In this document: in pieces, positions 61,271 through 64,000 of the stretch
Numbering within the stretch: position 1 is the stretch's first letter
How the letters are laid out: each line of letters begins with the position of its first letter
DNA from: JBBDWJ01 sp963824095
GTDB lineage: Bacteria; Acidobacteriota; Terriglobia; Bryobacterales; UBA6623
DNA length: 64,000 nucleotides
Assembly (NCBI GenBank): GCA_963824095.1
Contig: CAWGNS010000014.1
Coordinates: 682,001 to 746,000 of the forward strand
Direction: 5' to 3'
The notes under the pieces: model-generated
The model's input: the letters and a program-made list of their open reading frames with translations, nothing else
Databases searched by the model: none
What the model was told of the DNA's origin: nothing
Program-made: the position numbers and the translations under genes

Positions 61271-62287
61271 ATGCGTAGATTCGCGTTCGTTCCGAGCCTC
61301 GTCCTGCTGCTGGCCGCCCTGCTGTTGGCGGCTCCGTCGCGCGCCGCCGAGCCCGTCCCGCTGATCTTCGACACCGACATGGGCAACGACATCGACGACG
61401 CCCTGGCGCTGGGGGTGATCCATGCGCTCGAGCAGCGCGGAGAATGCCGCCTGCTGGGCGTCACGCTCACCAAAGACAACCCGTTTGCGGCGCCCTTCGT
61501 GGATCTGGTCAACACTTTCTACAGGCGCGGCGATATTCCCATCGGCGTCGTCCACGATGGCAAGACGCCCGACGACGGCAACTACATTCGGGCCGTCGCC
61601 GAGAAAAAAGGCCCTGGAGGAGCGCCGCTCTATCCCCACGATCTGACCGACGGCCGCAAGGCCCCCGAAGCCGTGTCGCTGCTGCGCAAGCTGCTGGCTT
61701 CGCAGGCCGATCGCTCGGTCGTGATGGTGCAGGTGGGCTTCAGCACCAACCTCGTCCGGCTGCTCGACTCGCCGGCCGACGCGGCCAGCCCGCTCGACGG
61801 GCGCGAGTTGGTGGCCCGCAAGGCGCGCCTGCTGTCGATCATGGGCGGAGCGTTTCCGCCGCTGACTGCCGAGTACAACATCAAGATCGACCTGGCGGCT
61901 TCGACCAAACTGCTCGCCGAGTGGCCTACTGAGGTCGTCGCCAGCGGATTCGAGATCGGCGAGGCCGTGCTCTTCCCGGCGGCGAGCATCGAGAACGATT
62001 TCAACTACGTCGAGCACCATCCGCTCGCCGATGCCTATCGCGCCTACGAGACGATGCCCTACGACCGGCCGTCGTGGGATCTGACGGCGGTGCTCTACGC
62101 TGTGCGGCCCGACCGCGGCTACTTCAACCTGTCGCCGCGCGGCTCCATCCGCGCCGACGCCGGCGGATTCACGCGCTTCACGCCCGACAAAAACGGTAAG
62201 GACCGCTTTCTGATCCTGACCGGCGAGCAGCGCGTGCGCGTGAGGGAGGCGCTGGTCGAACTGGCCAGCCAGCCGCCGCAAAAGTAA
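61271..62287 (+). CDS. Exported nucleoside hydrolase (inosine-uridine preferring family)
   Basis: A 338-residue protein with a signal peptide (FVPSLVLLLAALLLAAPSRA) and the nucleoside-hydrolase calcium motif IFDTDMGNDIDDALALGVI, followed by GVTLTKDNPFAAPFVDLVN, MVQVGFSTNLVRLL and late AVLYAVRPDRGYFN. It cleaves ribosides to base and ribose, here probably in the periplasm for nucleoside scavenging. Alone between the RRM and aroDE genes. Confidence 0.9.
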   Translation: MRRFAFVPSLVLLLAALLLAAPSRAAEPVPLIFDTDMGNDIDDALALGVIHALEQRGECRLLGVTLTKDNPFAAPFVDLVNTFYRRGDIPIGVVHDGKTPDDGNYIRAVAEKKGPGGAPLYPHDLTDGRKAPEAVSLLRKLLASQADRSVVMVQVGFSTNLVRLLDSPADAASPLDGRELVARKARLLSIMGGAFPPLTAEYNIKIDLAASTKLLAEWPTEVVASGFEIGEAVLFPAASIENDFNYVEHHPLADAYRAYETMPYDRPSWDLTAVLYAVRPDRGYFNLSPRGSIRADAGGFTRFTPDKNGKDRFLILTGEQRVRVREALVELASQPPQK

Positions 62288-62471
62288 CGACGAGCGCTCG
62301 CGCCCGGCCCACTTCGCGAAAACAGCGAGGTTTCGTGTACGCAACAAACACCCGCACCGCGAGGCGCGGAACACACCGGGAGTCCCCCACGAAGCGGAGC
62401 TCATAAATGTCAGCCATCCGAAGCGGTCCAAGCGACTGTGATATCCTACTCGTCGTCCGCTTACCCCCCGC

Positions 62472-64000
62472 ATGATTTCGATTCGTTCGCTTCCCCGCAT
62501 CTGCGTTGCGCTGGGCTGTGCGGAAAGACCACAGCTCGAGCGGCTGGCGTTGCACGCCTGCGATAGCGGCGAAGATTTCCTGGAGATCCGCCTCGACATG
62601 CTGCAGCGCCCGAGCGCGGGGATCGCCGTGATCCGGCGCCTGCTGCGGCGCTATCCTGAGACCTTAATCGTTGCCACCTGCCGCCGCAAGGCCAACGGCG
62701 GAGCCTTTAGCGGCTCGCTGCGCGAGGAGTTGGAGATTCTGCAAACAGCCGGCGCGGCGGGGGCGGCCCTGCTCGACGTCGAGATCGAGACGGCCGAAGC
62801 CGAGCCGCGGGCGGTGGAAGCGCTGCGCGAGCGCGCCCGCCTGATCGTTTCGTATCACAATTTCGAACGCACGCCGGCGCTGCCGCAGGTGCTCCGGCGC
62901 ATGCGGAAGATTCCGGCGGACGTTTACAAGTTCGCGACGACGGCACGCAAGCCGAGTGACAACCTGCGCGTGCTGAGCCTGCTGGCGGCGAGCGGCGACA
63001 CACCGGTGATGGCGCTGGCGATGGGCGAGATCGGCATTCCCAGCCGCATTCTGGGGCCGGCGCGCAACTCGTTGTTTACATTCGCCGCGCCCGACGCGGC
63101 GCCGTCGACACCCAAACGCGGAGCGAAAACGATCAGCGCCCAACCGACCGCGCCCGGCCAGTACACTGCCTGCAAACTCCGCAACTCTTTTCAGGTTCAC
63201 AAGCGGCGGGCCTCCACCAAGATCTACGGCGTGATCGCCGACCAGGTGGCCTACTCGTTGTCGCCGCTGATGCACAACCGCGCCTTCCGCTCACGCCGCC
63301 TCGACGCGGTGTATTTGCCGTTCCAGGTGCCGGCGGCGAGCCTGACGGATTTCTTTCGCGTCGTCGAGGAACTGCCGCTGGCCGGCTTTAGCGTGACCAT
63401 CCCGCACAAGCAGCGCGTGCTGCGCCACCTGGCGTCGGTCGACGCGCTGGCCAAGCGTATCGGCGCCGTCAATACGGTGTTCCGCCGCGGCGGCCGGCTG
63501 TGCGGCACCAACACCGACGCGCTGGGCGTCACCGGGCCGCTCGAAAAGCGCATGCGGCTGGCCAAGGCCAGGGCGCTGGTGATCGGCAACGGCGGCGCGG
63601 CCCGCGGCGCGATCTTCGCGCTGCTCGACAAAGGCGCCGAGGTGACCCTCACCGGCCGCAGCACGCAACGGGTCCGCGCGCTGGCTCGCGCCTGTGGCGT
63701 CGAAGCGGTCGATCGCGAAAAACTCGATCGCCATCACTTCGACGTGCTGATCCATGCCACCCCGCTCGGCATGCAGCCCAACACTGGCAAGAGTTTTTTT
63801 TCGGGCGCAATTCCGGCCGATGTAGTCTTCGACATGGTCTACAACCCGCTTGAAACCAAGCTACTCGCCGACGCCCGCGAGCAAGGCAAGGAAACCATCG
63901 CGGGCCTCGAAATGTTTCTGGCGCAAGCCGCCGTGCAGTTCGAGATCTGGACCGGCGAACGAGCTCCCAAAGCCGTAATGCGAGAGGCCGTGCTCGAAGC
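62472..64000 (+). CDS. Bifunctional 3-dehydroquinate dehydratase/shikimate dehydrogenase (partial)
   Basis: Starts at ATG 62472 and runs off the window after about 509 codons. The N-terminal type I dehydroquinate dehydratase (AroD) has LEIRLDMLQRP, IVSYHNFERTPAL, the Schiff-base Lys in DVYKFATTARK and MALAMGEIGIPSRIL. From about residue 245 follows shikimate dehydrogenase (AroE): IYGVIADQVAYSLSPLMHN, GFSVTIPHKQRVLRHL with its catalytic Lys, AVNTVFRRGG, NTDALGV and NAD(P)-binding VIGNGGAARGAIFAL. It catalyses two consecutive shikimate-pathway steps. Only the last few dozen residues should be missing. Confidence 0.94.
   Translation, partial: MISIRSLPRICVALGCAERPQLERLALHACDSGEDFLEIRLDMLQRPSAGIAVIRRLLRRYPETLIVATCRRKANGGAFSGSLREELEILQTAGAAGAALLDVEIETAEAEPRAVEALRERARLIVSYHNFERTPALPQVLRRMRKIPADVYKFATTARKPSDNLRVLSLLAASGDTPVMALAMGEIGIPSRILGPARNSLFTFAAPDAAPSTPKRGAKTISAQPTAPGQYTACKLRNSFQVHKRRASTKIYGVIADQVAYSLSPLMHNRAFRSRRLDAVYLPFQVPAASLTDFFRVVEELPLAGFSVTIPHKQRVLRHLASVDALAKRIGAVNTVFRRGGRLCGTNTDALGVTGPLEKRMRLAKARALVIGNGGAARGAIFALLDKGAEVTLTGRSTQRVRALARACGVEAVDREKLDRHHFDVLIHATPLGMQPNTGKSFFSGAIPADVVFDMVYNPLETKLLADAREQGKETIAGLEMFLAQAAVQFEIWTGERAPKAVMREAVLE

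Overview
The window is a GC-rich chromosomal segment whose gene content points to an Acidobacteriota bacterium, probably of the Solibacterales/Bryobacterales type. The basis is family knowledge: GWxTD-domain protein, DUF3106 protein, MacB-like ADOP permeases, a carboxypeptidase-regulatory/TonB-like outer-membrane protein, a MiaB-BFN neighbourhood and fused E1 and AroDE enzymes. No rRNA or tRNA gene, CRISPR array or intact transposase was seen, so the taxonomy is inference.

Layout. 0.1-9 kb: ammonium transporter, an ECF sigma/anti-sigma/DUF3106 operon, ThpR, and cell-envelope proteins. 9.6-14.1 kb: a PDZ-containing membrane histidine kinase overlapping an NtrC-type regulator, preceded by a sigma-54-like promoter. 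14.1-17.4 kb: a truncated permease, then a PerR-like repressor and katG with a PerR-like box at the promoter. 17.6-23.3 kb: methyltransferase, DinB, a RAYT transposase remnant, a cytochrome c/quinoprotein dehydrogenase pair and a RibD-like reductase. 23.2-29.7 kb: frameshifted VOC and ADOP genes, a dual operator, a repeat-filled spacer, BFN nuclease, MiaB and PilZ. 30-44.5 kb: YvcK, a histone-H1-like/TPR protein, a three-gene glycan cluster, an SDR epimerase, HDOD, DUF5658, GlnE and a secreted protein. 44.7-64 kb: fused 2-oxoacid dehydrogenase E1, a flavin oxidase, MutM, GuaA, GlcD, a second Fpg-like glycosylase, an amidohydrolase lipoprotein, cupin, a decayed HutI coupled to FtcD, an RRM protein, a nucleoside hydrolase and the start of AroDE.

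Cross-cutting observations. (1) Most longer spacers carry short dispersed repeats of at least five families, several in inverted pairs, and one spacer keeps a fragment of a REP-associated tyrosine transposase. (2) Four genes (VOC, ADOP, miaB, guaA) carry single-base frame disruptions. Because guaA is normally a core gene, consensus indels must be excluded before calling them pseudogenes. (3) The HutI homologue has lost its visible metal ligands and carries an in-frame TAG, yet its old stop still overlaps the ftcD start. (4) With one G removed, the miaB frame runs without a stop into the BFN nuclease. Nothing here is proven to be a new system. The strongest candidates for follow-up are the MiaB-BFN junction, the dead HutI, the histone-like TPR protein and the repeat/RAYT network.
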